DNA of 64,000 bases from Dryococelus australis (lineage: Eukaryota; Arthropoda; Insecta; Phasmatodea; Phasmatidae). The notes beneath the pieces are model-generated. The model saw only the letters and a program-made list of their open reading frames with translations. It did not search any database and was not told where the DNA came from. The DNA lies in contig CM057006.1 in assembly GCA_029891345.1 (NCBI GenBank), forward strand, positions 43,623,056-43,687,055, given 5' to 3'. Every line of letters begins with the position of its first letter. Position 1 is the stretch's first letter. Positions 46,655-56,419 of this stretch are shown here, one piece after another. A program made the position numbers and the translations under genes.

Positions 46655-47929
46655 TGTCACCCGTATATGAGTCATATATCTATGGACCATTCGTCAATCG
46701 TCACTATGAATCGGCATTTTCAATCGTCAACTAATTCTAGTGTATTTTTGGACACTTTTTTAAATTTTAGCTGCATCTCCATGATAATTTATTAATAACA
46801 AAGTGGTTTTGTCATTTCAGGAAATAAATAAATAACCACTGAGATGCTCGATGCATTCACAAACCGTAGACGCCGCTTTTGTTGGCTTCGCAATTTCGCG
46901 TTAAACCTGCAAAACATTCCGTCGTGTTGTTTTTCGACGTGGTGGCATTCGGTCGCATGCCCTCGAGGACATTCTGCCTTTCTCTCCCCGCACGCTAATG
47001 ACGGCAAGGGGAGAAAATGAAGCCCCTTAATGGCGCGTGAAGTCGTAGAGACGCAGAAATAAGAGATGGTAGTTGGAATACGCTGGCAGTAAGTCCTTTT
47101 TAATACGTCTTTGTCATGCAGATAGTACCACGGAATAATTTACTTTGTTAGCTTAAACCCCAGACCCAGATAAATAATAACGCGGCATCGTAAATGGCCG
47201 TTGTCTTCTCCTAGCTGTGTGATTGAACTACTGTTTTAAGAGTAGTCTACGAACTAGGATTGTCTACGAGACCTACAAGTATATCATCAAAAGAACAAAA
47301 TAAAAATAATAACGTTGTGTGTTTACTCACTCTGTGATATGTTCAGTGTCTTTAACTACGATGTTAATTTTACTTGTCGTAATTTTAAAACGTAACTTTA
47401 AATATATGTTTTATTGATCATTTAATAGAAAGGCCTAGTAGTCTTCGTGTGTGGAGTCTTGGGCGTTATTACAGTGGATTATATTTGTGTAAAATGTATT
47501 TGTAATTAAGTGCTATAAGGAAACGAGAACGCTTCCACCCGCCCCTCTCCTCTACATATTTCACAGATATAATTCTTTGTTTAATAAATGCACTGGAGCC
47601 GGCAATATAATGTGTGAAATTCGTGACAAGTAATTACTGTAACCCAAAATATTGCATTGTTAGTGTTTTAGGTGATTTTAATGTGTTTGTTATAATTGTT
47701 CCTAAGCAGAAAATTCTATTTCGTTTTATATTTATATTTTTCTTTCGCCAAAGAAAGATCTAAATTAAATAAAAAAGTTATTAATCCAGTTGTCATTTAT
47801 TTGTATACAATACAAACGAAATACTCTTCGAGTTAATATCTCTCAATGACTGTCACTTGCTGTTTAATACAGTCTACACTCCCCTTGAGAAGATTAATTT
47901 AATCAAATAACTGAAATCAGTCGCAATAA
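46655..47929. other. Unique AT-rich DNA
   Basis: 46850-47030 is somewhat GC-richer. No recognisable gene, RNA or repeat family. Confidence 0.5.
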
Positions 47930-48517
47930 TAAGCGTATCAAAACTTACTATTAATAATAATAATAATAAATCGTCATTATTTGGCGCATTTAAGGCATAT
48001 CTGCCTTCTCTTACACTTAACCATTTTTACAATTTACACTTACTTATTACAGTTTAGAAGTAAAAAAATTAATAATTCTTTCAGATTAACAAACACTGCG
48101 GAAAATCAGAAGTCGTTACTAGACACTGACGGAACAGGTAATTAATACTAGGTACACATATGCATATTTAAGTACTGAAAAAATTATAAATTTAGGTGGT
48201 GATTATTAAGTTTAAACTAGTCCATAAAAAACCGATGATGAACTGGCAAGTATGTATGTTACAGATCATATGTCCATGTTTGACAGTGCCAATGTTTGCA
48301 CTAGTATGTTTCACACATTCGTACAGTCCCGCATTAGTTCAATCCACATTCCACTAGTCCGGAATGTTCTAGAGGGCCCCGATCGCCTCCCAAGCACAGT
48401 GTTAGGATTATACTAGTCGGGTACCACGCCCTATCGTCCGTCTATATCACAGGCGCGCGCTCGTCTGCCGTCGTTTCGCACCCTCTGCCGCCGTCCTCTG
48501 TTCTCTTTGCTGTCGTC

Positions 48518-48620
48518 CTTTGCTGCACCAGACTTCGTCCGATTGCCGCACCAGACTTCGTCCGATTGCCGCACCAGACTTCGTCCGATTGCCGCACCAG
48601 ACTTCGTCCGATTGCCGCAC
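48518..48620 (+). repeat. 23-bp minisatellite, four copies plus a partial
   Basis: Unit gattgccgcaccagacttcg followed by tcc, repeated at 48541, 48564 and 48587, with a diverged first copy at 48518 and a partial last one at 48610. It lies where the 11314 LTR has an 18-bp repeat with a related core (gcaccaaacttcgcgcc). Confidence 0.95.
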
Positions 48621-48820
48621 TTCAGCCAAACGGCCGCCACAAAGATTGTGCAGGTGCGGCGGTATTTATAGGTGGCACCGGGACGCCATACATGCTATCT
48701 ATGCATTATAATGCTTCAGTTAAAAATAATGTAAATAAAAAACACGGAGAAGAAGGTATGTTGGTAGCGCCTAGTAAGAAATAGTTCTTATACAAAATAT
48801 TGTTACACTTAGTGCGCACG

Positions 48821-48950
48821 AATTTGGTGCGTTGTCCTTCGGTGTAATTTTCCAGACTTAGTTAAGCTTAGTTTGTACGAGGCGGAGGAATATCCTGGAA
48901 GTAGAACTTCTGCACGGCTTCAGAAAAGGCTGTAGTAACCGTGAATGGAT
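48821..48950 (-). repeat. 130-bp repeat, copy 2, minus strand
   Basis: Inverted copy of 15501-15630: gtccattcacggttactaca on the minus strand, then gccttttctgaagccgtgc and atattcctccgcctcgtac. It abuts the MITE at 48953 with only a tat spacer. Confidence 0.75.
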
Positions 48951-48952
48951 TA

Positions 48953-49191
48953 TATAGGCTGTTCACTGTAAAGTGAGCACTTTTCAGGCCCTGGTTACTT
49001 TTTTCTTTCAGTCATTTTTATCACATAACTAACTTTTAAAATAAATATTGCCGTGTAAGTAATAAACAAAGTGTGTGTGTTCCGCCGCTCTCGGAAGTTG
49101 ACGTCTATGGTTAAAATAAAATACATCTATTGACTATTATTTCAAATGAGAGAGTTTTCGAAAGTGCTTACTTTAACGTGAATAGCCTATA
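48953..49191 (+). mobile_element. MITE family A copy
   Basis: TATAGGCTGTTCACTGTAAA on the left and, inverted, TATAGGCTATTCACGTTAAA on the right. The core ggttacttttttctttcagt, attgccgtgtaagtaataaa and acaaagtgtgtgtgttccg belongs to family A. 239 bp. Confidence 0.88.
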
Positions 49192-49340
49192 CCAGAAAGT
49201 TCTTGCTCGTTCTCGCAGTCGTAGACTCCTCCGGGAGGGGTAGGAGGAAGGGGTGCTGTGACGCCAGCCAGGTCTGCTGTCAATAATTCCCCCGGCCATC
49301 GGGCGACGTAGCGCGGAGTAGATCTTCCGGGGGCTAAAGC

Positions 49341-50063
49341 CCCTGTCACGCTCAAATTTTCGCCTTCCACTGTATTTGACAATAAAATTTGAAGACAAAT
49401 TACGGCCGTCAATTTTTTCCTTCCAAAAAATTTTATCAAATAATCACGAACGTGCCTGAAACCATACGTCAAATTTTTATACTGGGAGAATCTAATTTGA
49501 ATTATTATTTAAAAATTATATTCATAGCGAGATATTGATTTTGTTTTTCACATGCAGTCCACTATACGAAAAATTGTAAGGAATATTGTAATTTATTTTC
49601 GCTTCTTTACTAAATTAAAATTTTATTTATCAGATATGTTTTTCCTTCACGATGAAATGTAATGCCTCCTAGTTCATAATATAATGTGCAGTATTCTCTT
49701 GTAATAGCATTCATGCCCACACAGCTTCTACATAAATCAGTTATCTTTATAATTTACTCCGTTTCCAGAAATTGTTCGTTATTTTAAAGTTTCTTGACGT
49801 CCGTGTTTGATCGTGCACGAATCTGATTGGCTGAGACCGTCAAACATCAGTGAATTTCACAACCGGTCCAGTCTTCAAAAGTTTGATGGGAACTGAAGCC
49901 GTCCAACTTTCTCAGACAAATATGGCGGCGTTTATGAAGTTTCGATGATGCCATAACTGTCCAACTTTATCTGACTAAACTTATTGGAAGCAGTTTGACG
50001 GAAAGATTTGACAGGTTCGAGATGGGTCGCTCCCCTCAGTGCCGGTAGCGCGCATAACCAGGT
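49341..50063. other. Spacer, no feature
   Basis: AT-rich then mixed DNA. Repeated short words such as ccaact, gtcaaa and caaact around 49850-50010 give weak internal repetition. Nothing recognised. Confidence 0.45.
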
Positions 50064-50330
50064 GGGGCCGTGGTGGCTGAGCGGTTAGCACGCTCGCCTC
50101 CCACCAAGGCGAACCGGTGTTCAACCCCCGGCCGGGTCACACCGGATTTTCGCAAGTGGGAATCGTACCGGACGACGCCGTTGGTCGGCGTGTTTTCTCT
50201 GGGAACTCCCGTTTCCCCCCCCCGCCCCTTCATTCCGGCGTCGCTCCATACTCACCTCAATCACCCTCATCGGCTCTCAAGACCTCGCTGTTAAGAGCCG
50301 CCCAAATCTCTTCACCCATTCACGTAACTA
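50064..50330 (+). mobile_element. SINE copy, near full length
   Basis: ggggccgtggtggctgagcg with A box TGGCTGAGCGG and a near B box (GTGTTCAACCCC), then gggtcacaccggattttcgc, aagtgggaatcgtaccggac, tggtcggcgtgttttctctg, ctcatcggctctcaagacct, cgctgttaagagccgcccaa and atctcttcacccattcac. One of the most complete copies and a good reference for the family consensus. Confidence 0.92.
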
Positions 50331-51132
50331 GGTGACACAGGCGTCCGCGTACTGTGGAGTCGACACGTTAACGGTAGTATTGGCAGAAAAGCAGTCAAAT
50401 ATTGGAACACGGAGCGTGGCTACTGCGTAGCTCGTACGAGCACTCTACTCCATTCCCCACTCTACGTTCCGTTAAGGTTTATTCTACTCGGTTTGGGAAC
50501 AAAGCAAGATTCCTTATGGGTAGGGACTGGAAAATTTCGCGTTTTGAACCACCTGTGTGGTAGACTCGATGCTGCTATGAATTTTCGAGCTTCGCCTTTC
50601 TGTTTATTGGCTGTTTCTCCAGTTTTTAGCCAGTTTCACCTCAGACCAGGTGTTTCCTCGTAGGTCCGTTATTGGCTCAGAGTTCACATGGGCGTGTCTA
50701 ATAAACTGTGATCCAATTGTAAACACGATAGAAATGTACACGTGCACGAAGTCTAGCTTGTCCTAAAATGAATTCGCGAAATCCTCCAGTCCCTACTTGT
50801 GGACTGCCAGCTGCAGCACGTAACAGTATTATTTACTTAGATTATAGCAGAATGTTAATTGGAAGATTTTTTAAAAATATGTATGTTTTATAAAAATTAC
50901 AATTATCCCATTTGTTTACGTACAAACTGCAGAAAATAAGGTAACTTGGTTGCGAGAATTTTTAGTTGCCAAACTAAAAGCAATGAACTTCCCAACGTGA
51001 GTAGGATAAACCTTGGTTTCGTATTCGGCTTGCGGTGTAACCAACACCTGAATCCTTAGCTTTTTGTAGTGTTTATGTGCTTCGACGATTGTGTTTATGT
51101 TGGCAATAAAAGTGTGACATATTTACACTTTA
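50331..51132. other. Unique DNA
   Basis: No recognisable gene or repeat; composition mixed, AT-rich toward the end. Confidence 0.5.
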
Positions 51133-52003
51133 TATAGGCGGTTCACGGTAAAGTGAGCACTTTTGAAAGCGCTTTCATTTCGAATAATATTCCATAGGTA
51201 TATTTTATTTTAGCCGTAGACGTTAACTTCAGAGTTCGGTGGAATATACACTCTGTCTTCATTACTTTCATAGCAATATTTATTTTATAGGGTGGTTAAA
51301 GGATGAAATATGGCTGAAAAGAAAAACATGGGGTGTAGCTGTGTTGGGCACACGGCCGTTTGTTTTGCGTGAATACGTCTACGTTGACGCGCTCGGGCGC
51401 CTTGATGTTTTTTTTACGCTTCCTGCACCACTTCACTCGATCATATGGGGTGTTATGGGTATCACTAAATTGCTTTTGAGATGCTCTTTCCAACCGTATA
51501 CGAATTCTGTATTTCGACTTGGCGTTTTGACTTGTATAGGTCGAAATTGCGTTTTCTTAATTTTTTACATTAAACGCATACAATTTCACCATAACCACGC
51601 CACATACAAATGTGTTTTATGCGCGCAATCGATTGATCTTGACGAGAGCTGTCGACTGAAACTTAAACTATCGTCGTAGCTTCTCCTAGTCAAAAGTTAT
51701 ACTACGCGGAAGTTATGAGACACGGGGAAACGAACTCAAAATTGCGGCCTCCCCCCCCCCCCCCTTCAAGATTCACAGTCCTCACTCAACGTAACACATT
51801 CCTTGATCATTTAACAATCGAGTGGTGTGATTGAATTTTTAATTTAGACAAGAGATTCGGAGCTGCAATGCCAAACTTTATCCCCCTTTTTTATCATCGG
51901 ATTTTCTGGATTGCCTCCCACTATGGTTGCAAATTTAAAGACGTATGCGCGTCAAAAGTAACTAGGGCCTCAAAAGTGCTTATTTTATCGTGAACGGCCG
52001 ATA
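51133..52003 (-). mobile_element. MITE family A copy split by the 650-bp repeat
   Basis: TATAGGCGGTTCACGGTAAA (51133) and, inverted, the end near tttatcgtgaacggccga (52003). The core before 51327 and after 51954 is family A in reverse, and joins at an A-rich site (gaaaaga... / ...aaaagtaactaggg). The 51327-51954 insert is a copy of the repeat at 16457. Confidence 0.85.
51327..51954 (+). repeat. 650-bp repeat, copy 2, inside a MITE
   Basis: Aligns with 16457-17124. A C-run (51752-51764) replaces part of the pyrimidine-rich middle of copy 1. Insertion at an A-run with A-rich junctions is compatible with a retroposed unit, but no poly(A) tail or target duplication is clear. In this copy the first frame stays open longer (51239-51679). 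Confidence 0.75.
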
Positions 52004-52317
52004 GCTATCTATACATGGAAATTCATGGCAGTGTGTGTCGTCTGTGTACTTTAGTTGCTCTGTGGGTCCTGGTGGCGCAATCCGCTTGGTACTGACAGCG
52101 TTGGCCAGGAGCATATCAAAAGGAACGCCATCAGTAAAATTCCGCACTCAGTAAGGCTCAGTGTTGTGGAACCGTGTGGAACTCTCGTCAGCATAGTTGT
52201 TTTCAGCGGGAATAAAGGAATCTGCTATGCGTGGTTGAAGCAATGGGAAGGATGTATTGGTTTCTGTTCATTTTCGTCTGAATCAGACTTATCAATTGAT
52301 GATGAGATCGAAGAATC

Positions 52318-52391
<74 letters not shown>

Positions 52392-52574
52392 CGTATTTTC
52401 CACCGGCTTCTTCTGCAGATAACAACGTGACTTGCTTGTTATCTATGGCCGCCATGTTGCGTCGTCTGCTTTTACTTAGATTGCTTGACCTGGTAGCATC
52501 AGTCGGTAGTATAGTCGCCAACCCAGACGCCACAGCGCCATTCGTCAATTACCGATCAGCAGAATCGGTATGCC
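52004..52574. other. Spacer with TA microsatellite
   Basis: A 175-codon frame (52055-52582, plus) spans a TA microsatellite of about 34 units (52320-52388), which it would translate as alternating Tyr-Ile; a minus frame spans it too. The frame is therefore not convincing, although the flanking non-repeat parts (52060-52310, 52390-52580) are mixed-composition and not recognised as a repeat. Confidence 0.5.
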
Positions 52575-53162
52575 AAGCCTAGTACACACGGGCATCTTTC
52601 TTGTACAAGAAAGTGAGCACGTTCTTGTACACTCCGACTTGCATCGTGTGAACGGCCGCCGAGTATGCTATGTTGGTTACTAGCATACAAGTGCTTGTAT
52701 ACTAGCTAGTGCCATATAGGGTTGATCCTATTTTTCGCCATCTTTATTGTACAGGTGGAACCAAATATATATTTTGTTGATGCAGGCAATAAGCAGATAT
52801 GTTAATATTTTTAATACGATAAAAAGTTTAATAGTCTCACTATCGTAAATAATTCTGTGTATGTGTTTTAAAATATAGATAGGTTTGTATTTTTTTCTGT
52901 GAGTGATTTTACATTTTCTACATTTGTACATATTTAATGCTTAAAATATGTCTGATTGGACTAAATTTGTTATTATTTTTTTTATGGCAAGTGGTATTGA
53001 TAATGCACAAATTACCCACACAACCCCAAAAACTGCTTCCAAATCATACGTAGTTGACACAATTCCGTGCATACTAGCTAGTAGGCGCTTTAGTGTTCAA
53101 TTTACTGTTCACCTTGATTCTCAGTTTCTTGTACAAGAAATATGCTCGTGTGTGCTAGGCTT
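52575..53162. mobile_element. TIR element with palindromic ends
   Basis: 588 bp. aagcctagtacacacgggca at the left (52575) and, inverted, aagcctagcacacacgagca at the right (53162). The inverted repeat continues through the perfect palindrome TTTCTTGTACAAGAAA (52597-52612 and near 53127-53142), about 38 bp in all. A second palindromic word gcatacaagtgcttgtatac follows on the left and a related catactagctagtagg on the right. AT-rich interior without coding capacity. Target duplication not identified. Confidence 0.82.
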
Positions 53163-53444
53163 AAAGGAACGCTCGTCAGTAATTTCAGCTGTTGTCAGTA
53201 CCCAGTGGAACGCGGCCTGGGTAGCAAACCGCAACGCAAGCGGGGTTGGCCAAGCTGACTGTGTAAGATCACTCTTAGTTGGTCCAGTGCCTGTAGTAAG
53301 GCGGGCAGCTGGTCTGGGCTAGGATTCCAGGTGGGCGATGGTGAGAGTGGGGCGGTGTCACACTTCCGTCGTGCCCCTCGCAACATCTGCAGGAGGAGCT
53401 AGGCAATGCTCTTACAAGATGCTCATGATGCGAGGCTCGTTCCC
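53163..53444. other. Spacer, no feature
   Basis: GC-moderate DNA with open frames on both strands (53195-53386 minus, 53338-53538 plus); nothing recognised. Confidence 0.45.
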
Positions 53445-53576
53445 AGCTATAGTCAGTCCACTCACGGTTACGTCACGCTTTTCTGAAGCCCTGCTGAAGT
53501 TATACTTCCAGCATATTCCTCCGCCTCATGCAAACTAAGCGTAACCGAGTCTACAGGATTACACCAAACGGACAGT
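53445..53576 (+). repeat. 130-bp repeat, copy 3
   Basis: tagtcagtccactcacggtt, cacgcttttctgaagccctg and attcctccgcctcatgcaaa match 15501-15630 in order and orientation. It ends 15 bp before the Helitron. Confidence 0.75.
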
Positions 53577-53590
53577 AAAGTAACATTTTA

Positions 53591-54035
53591 TCTATACTAC
53601 TAAATTAAATAGAAGTGTCTATCTGTGATATTCGCATTTTTCACATTTAATTATTTTTTCATGTTGTATAATTGATTACTAAGTCATATATAATGTTAAT
53701 TTTTTTCCTCTCTGTCTGTCCGAACGGATTTAGCTCTAAAACCACTTAACGTATTGACATCAAATTTACACAGTATATAGATGATAACCCCAGGACCAAT
53801 TTAGTCTTTGATTCATCGATATATCTCAAACGGTTCCGTAAGAAATGATGATCAGGGATGTAAATAGGTACTGGATTAAGCTTTTCTTTGCATTACTGCA
53901 TAAAAAAGCATTGTTAAAAAAAATTCCCGTCATTTCTCTTTCCTTTTTTGTCTACGGGCTGTCCTCCTTTCCTTCCAAAAAGCCGTAGTGGCCCAGTGGC
54001 TAGAGTTATTCAAAGTGGGGCCGCAGTGACCTAGT

Positions 54036-54091
<56 letters not shown>

Positions 54092-54449
54092 GCCACAGTA
54101 GCTCGGTGGCTATAGCATGCAGTAGTGGGGCCGCAGCTGGTCAGGGGCTAGAGCACCCAATAGTTGAGCCGCAGTATCTCAGTGTCTAGAGTACCCAAAA
54201 AGGGGGCCGTAGTAGTTCAGTGGCTGGAGAACCCAATAAAAAACGTGGCTAGATCAATTCAAAGTCCTAAATATCATTCTAAAATAAAACATGTGAGAAG
54301 CGATGGAAGGGTGTAATTTAATAACTACATTAAACCTGAAAGAAGAAATATTACTATTTTATACATAAAAACTTTACTAAACTATGGTGGGCTTAATTTT
54401 AATTACATTACAAAAACATAATGCGAACGAAGTCGCACGGGTCAGCTAG
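53591..54449 (+). mobile_element. Non-autonomous Helitron
   Basis: 859 bp. It starts with TC (53591-53592, TCTATACTACTAAATT) directly after a host A (53590) and ends CTAG (54446-54449) directly before a host T (54450), which is insertion between A and T without target duplication, as for Helitrons. Eight bases before CTAG is a hairpin with stem TGCGA (54422-54426) and TCGCA (54433-54437), the expected 3' terminal hairpin. The 5' end also carries the ctgtctgtccgaacggattt block and the 3' end gaacgaagtcgcacgggtca, which are of the type seen at ends of many insect non-autonomous Helitrons. No Rep/helicase gene. The middle holds a 38-bp tandem array. Confidence 0.85.
53982..54270 (+). repeat. 38-bp tandem array with tRNA A-box-like units
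   Basis: Six units beginning at gcc(g/a) positions 53982, 54020, 54092, 54130, 54168 and 54206, plus a partial seventh to about 54270. The spacing is exactly 38 bp except between 54020 and 54092, where 34 extra bases come from a TA microsatellite (54038-54088) grown inside unit 2. Each unit is of the type gccgtagtggcccagtggct followed by agag, and unit 1 has TGGCCCAGTGG, a perfect polymerase III A-box match. No B box is present in the array. Confidence 0.92.
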
Positions 54450-55322
54450 TAATCTATAATTAAAATATTAGTAAAAGTTCAAATTAATTAAAAAATAAGG
54501 TACTTATTTTTACGTTAACAAGTATGAAATGCTTGCGATAAATGACATATTTAGGATACAACCAAGCATGTCATACATTGGTTAATTTTGCAAAGGTTTG
54601 TTTCAAAATGTGTCAAGAAGCCGTGAATAAACTATAGTCGTAGCGAAGATAAGGCTGGGATTGTGATGTCTTCACGTTACACGTCCACGTAAGCCGGCGA
54701 CACGTTGTCGAGTCCGCCATTTTACATCACTGGGACGCTACTCCCTCAGCGCGGGGGTAGGTCGGCTCCTTGTGAGGAACCTTGGCCACCCAGTTAGTTG
54801 TCAGTTAGCTTGCGGAGGCGAGGAGAAGCTAACCCCCTCCCCCCTCCGCACCCATCAAACTTACTTCAAGCTGCAAAGCAACATTATTGTACAGGATTCC
54901 CAGGGTAGCGCCTGGGAGCTGTTTCCATAACTGAATTTTACTCTCTTTTTCCCTGCCTGTACGGGATAAAAGAGAGTGGTGAAGCGTTGTCGAGTTAGTT
55001 TCGAGGTGATGGGAAAGCTTGCCAATATCTAGATCTTGCTTGATACGTGAATTTGCACCACGGGATCTCGCTGGCCAATCACAATAGGGACTAATTTGTG
55101 TTCGTCTTTACTTTGTATCGTTTTTTTTATCTTCGCGACGTTTACTCACATTTTTAATTAATGTAGCGCATGCATAGCTTTCTCTCGGAAATAAGGACGA
55201 AAGAGTAATAGAAGTTAGGCTAGGATTATTTCTTAACTCGTTAATATACAGCGAGCTTTACATTACCGCATTGTGTTTCTCAGAGGTGTCAAAACGCTTT
55301 GCATGAAAGCAAGAATGTTTAC
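54450..55322. other. Unique DNA
   Basis: AT-rich then GC-richer (54650-54850) sequence. No gene or repeat recognised. Confidence 0.5.
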
Positions 55323-55555
55323 TAGAGGCTATTCACGATAAAGTGAACACTTTTGAAAGCCCTCCCATTTTCAAATAGTAGTGAATAAATATATTTTATT
55401 TTAGTCTTAAAAGTTAACTTACGAGTGCCGTACACACTGTGTTTATTACATATATGTCAACATTTATTTTAAAATGTTGTTAAGGGATACAAAAGGCTGA
55501 AAGAAAAATGTAAATAGGGTCTCAAAAGGGCTCACTTTATCGTGAACAGCCTATA
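55323..55555 (-). mobile_element. MITE family A copy, reverse orientation
   Basis: ggctattcacgataaagtga at the left and, inverted, TATAGGCTGTTCACGATAAA at the right. The reversed core attttattttagtcttaaaa, acacactgtgtttattac and gatacaaaaggctgaaag matches family A. About 233 bp. Confidence 0.88.
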
Positions 55556-56170
55556 CCATTAAATTTGCAATTTTTAGTAAGCCTTGTTCATGAAAAACTA
55601 TTTGATTTTCTTAGCAGATTAAAGCTGTTACATGATAGCGGCAACGAGATACAAGGGACGTAAGATAAAGGGTCGAATGACAGGCGAGCGATAAACAAAA
55701 AAACGCGTATCTGTTACAATAAGCGAGCCGACACGACAATTCTTTCGCGGTGCTTGCTGCTGACCGTGGTTGTATTGAGTTTCTGCATTTATCTGAAGAA
55801 TTTTCTAGTGGTTGCTGTGCCCTGGTTTCTCTCAGCATGACTCGGGGTGCGTTAAATTTGCCGGGTCAAGGCCAACTAGAATAAAAGAGCGACGTGCATC
55901 CGAGCCAAAAGTTGACGAGTGAATGAGTGGCTGGAGTTTTAGCGATGGACGAAGAGCGAAATGAGCTGCGAGATAAGTGACCAGCGGGAGGAAAATCTGC
56001 GACTGCGAGCATCTGCGCAATGAAGAGTGCGACTGGCAGGCTGGACCATTGGACTTGGTGCGGGATTGTGAGACACTACAAATTGATACGAGCTTGCAAC
56101 CAGGCGATCGCATTCTCACAAACATAACACCGGTAATTGGGACTCGAGCCGAGCGCCAGACAGCATAAGG
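55556..56170 (-). mobile_element. LTR-like repeat, inverted copy
   Basis: The stretch 55740-56080 aligns, inverted, with 14890-15210: gaattttctagtggttgctg, ctctcagcatgactcggggt, aaaagttgacgagtgaatga and gttttagcgatggacgaaga. Frames over the region (55832-56182 minus) are shared composition, not a known protein. Limits uncertain. Confidence 0.5.
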
Positions 56171-56419
56171 TACCCTCTCCAAGTGAGCGGAAGGCCTTGG
56201 AGTTTGTTAGTCAACATGCACCCTATATTAAGGCGGGAAGCGCGTGGACAGGGTCTTTTGTTCTTGTTTGCTGAGATGAAGACGTAATACGTACACAGAC
56301 ATCGGCTTTCAGAGCCATGATTCAGGTTAAGACGTTCTATTCAAAGAGCATCCAAGCTAAATAATGTTCTGTGGCTTACTTAAATTATATTTTAATGTGC
56401 TGGTCATGGGAAAGAACTC
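56171..56419. other. Spacer, possibly the left end of the next element
   Basis: ttaaggcgggaagcgcg near 56232 resembles the left terminus of the TTAA element at 24535 and may be its diverged end. Otherwise nothing recognised. Confidence 0.35.

Larger units (their letters stand above)
47930..49340 (+). mobile_element. LTR-related fragment with nested insertions
   Basis: 48270-48450 aligns with the LTR at 11314 (cagtcccgcattagttc, ccactagtccggaatgttctagag, caagcacagtgttagg, cacgccctatcgtccgt), and 49205-49300 aligns with the later part (tgtgacgccagccaggtctgctgtcaat, split by gaps). Between them lie a 23-bp minisatellite (48518-48620), a 130-bp repeat (48821-48950) and a family A MITE (48953-49191). 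A TATA-like ggtatttatagg (48660) occupies the place corresponding to the MITE insertion site of the 11314 copy. Outer limits are uncertain. Confidence 0.5.

Noticed and set aside
48431..48784. Repetitive protein frames (SDEVWCGNRTK type)
   Set aside because: Translation of the 23-bp minisatellite inside an LTR-like fragment.
52055..52582. 175-codon frame as a host gene
   Set aside because: It depends on reading through a 69-bp TA microsatellite, a minus-strand frame does the same, and no domain is visible.
53982..54270. CRISPR-like array
   Set aside because: Units are contiguous 38-bp tandem repeats without unique spacers, in eukaryotic DNA and inside a Helitron.
55832..56182. 116-codon minus-strand frame as a host gene
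   Set aside because: It overlaps an LTR-like repeat shared with 14890-15210 and has no recognisable domain.
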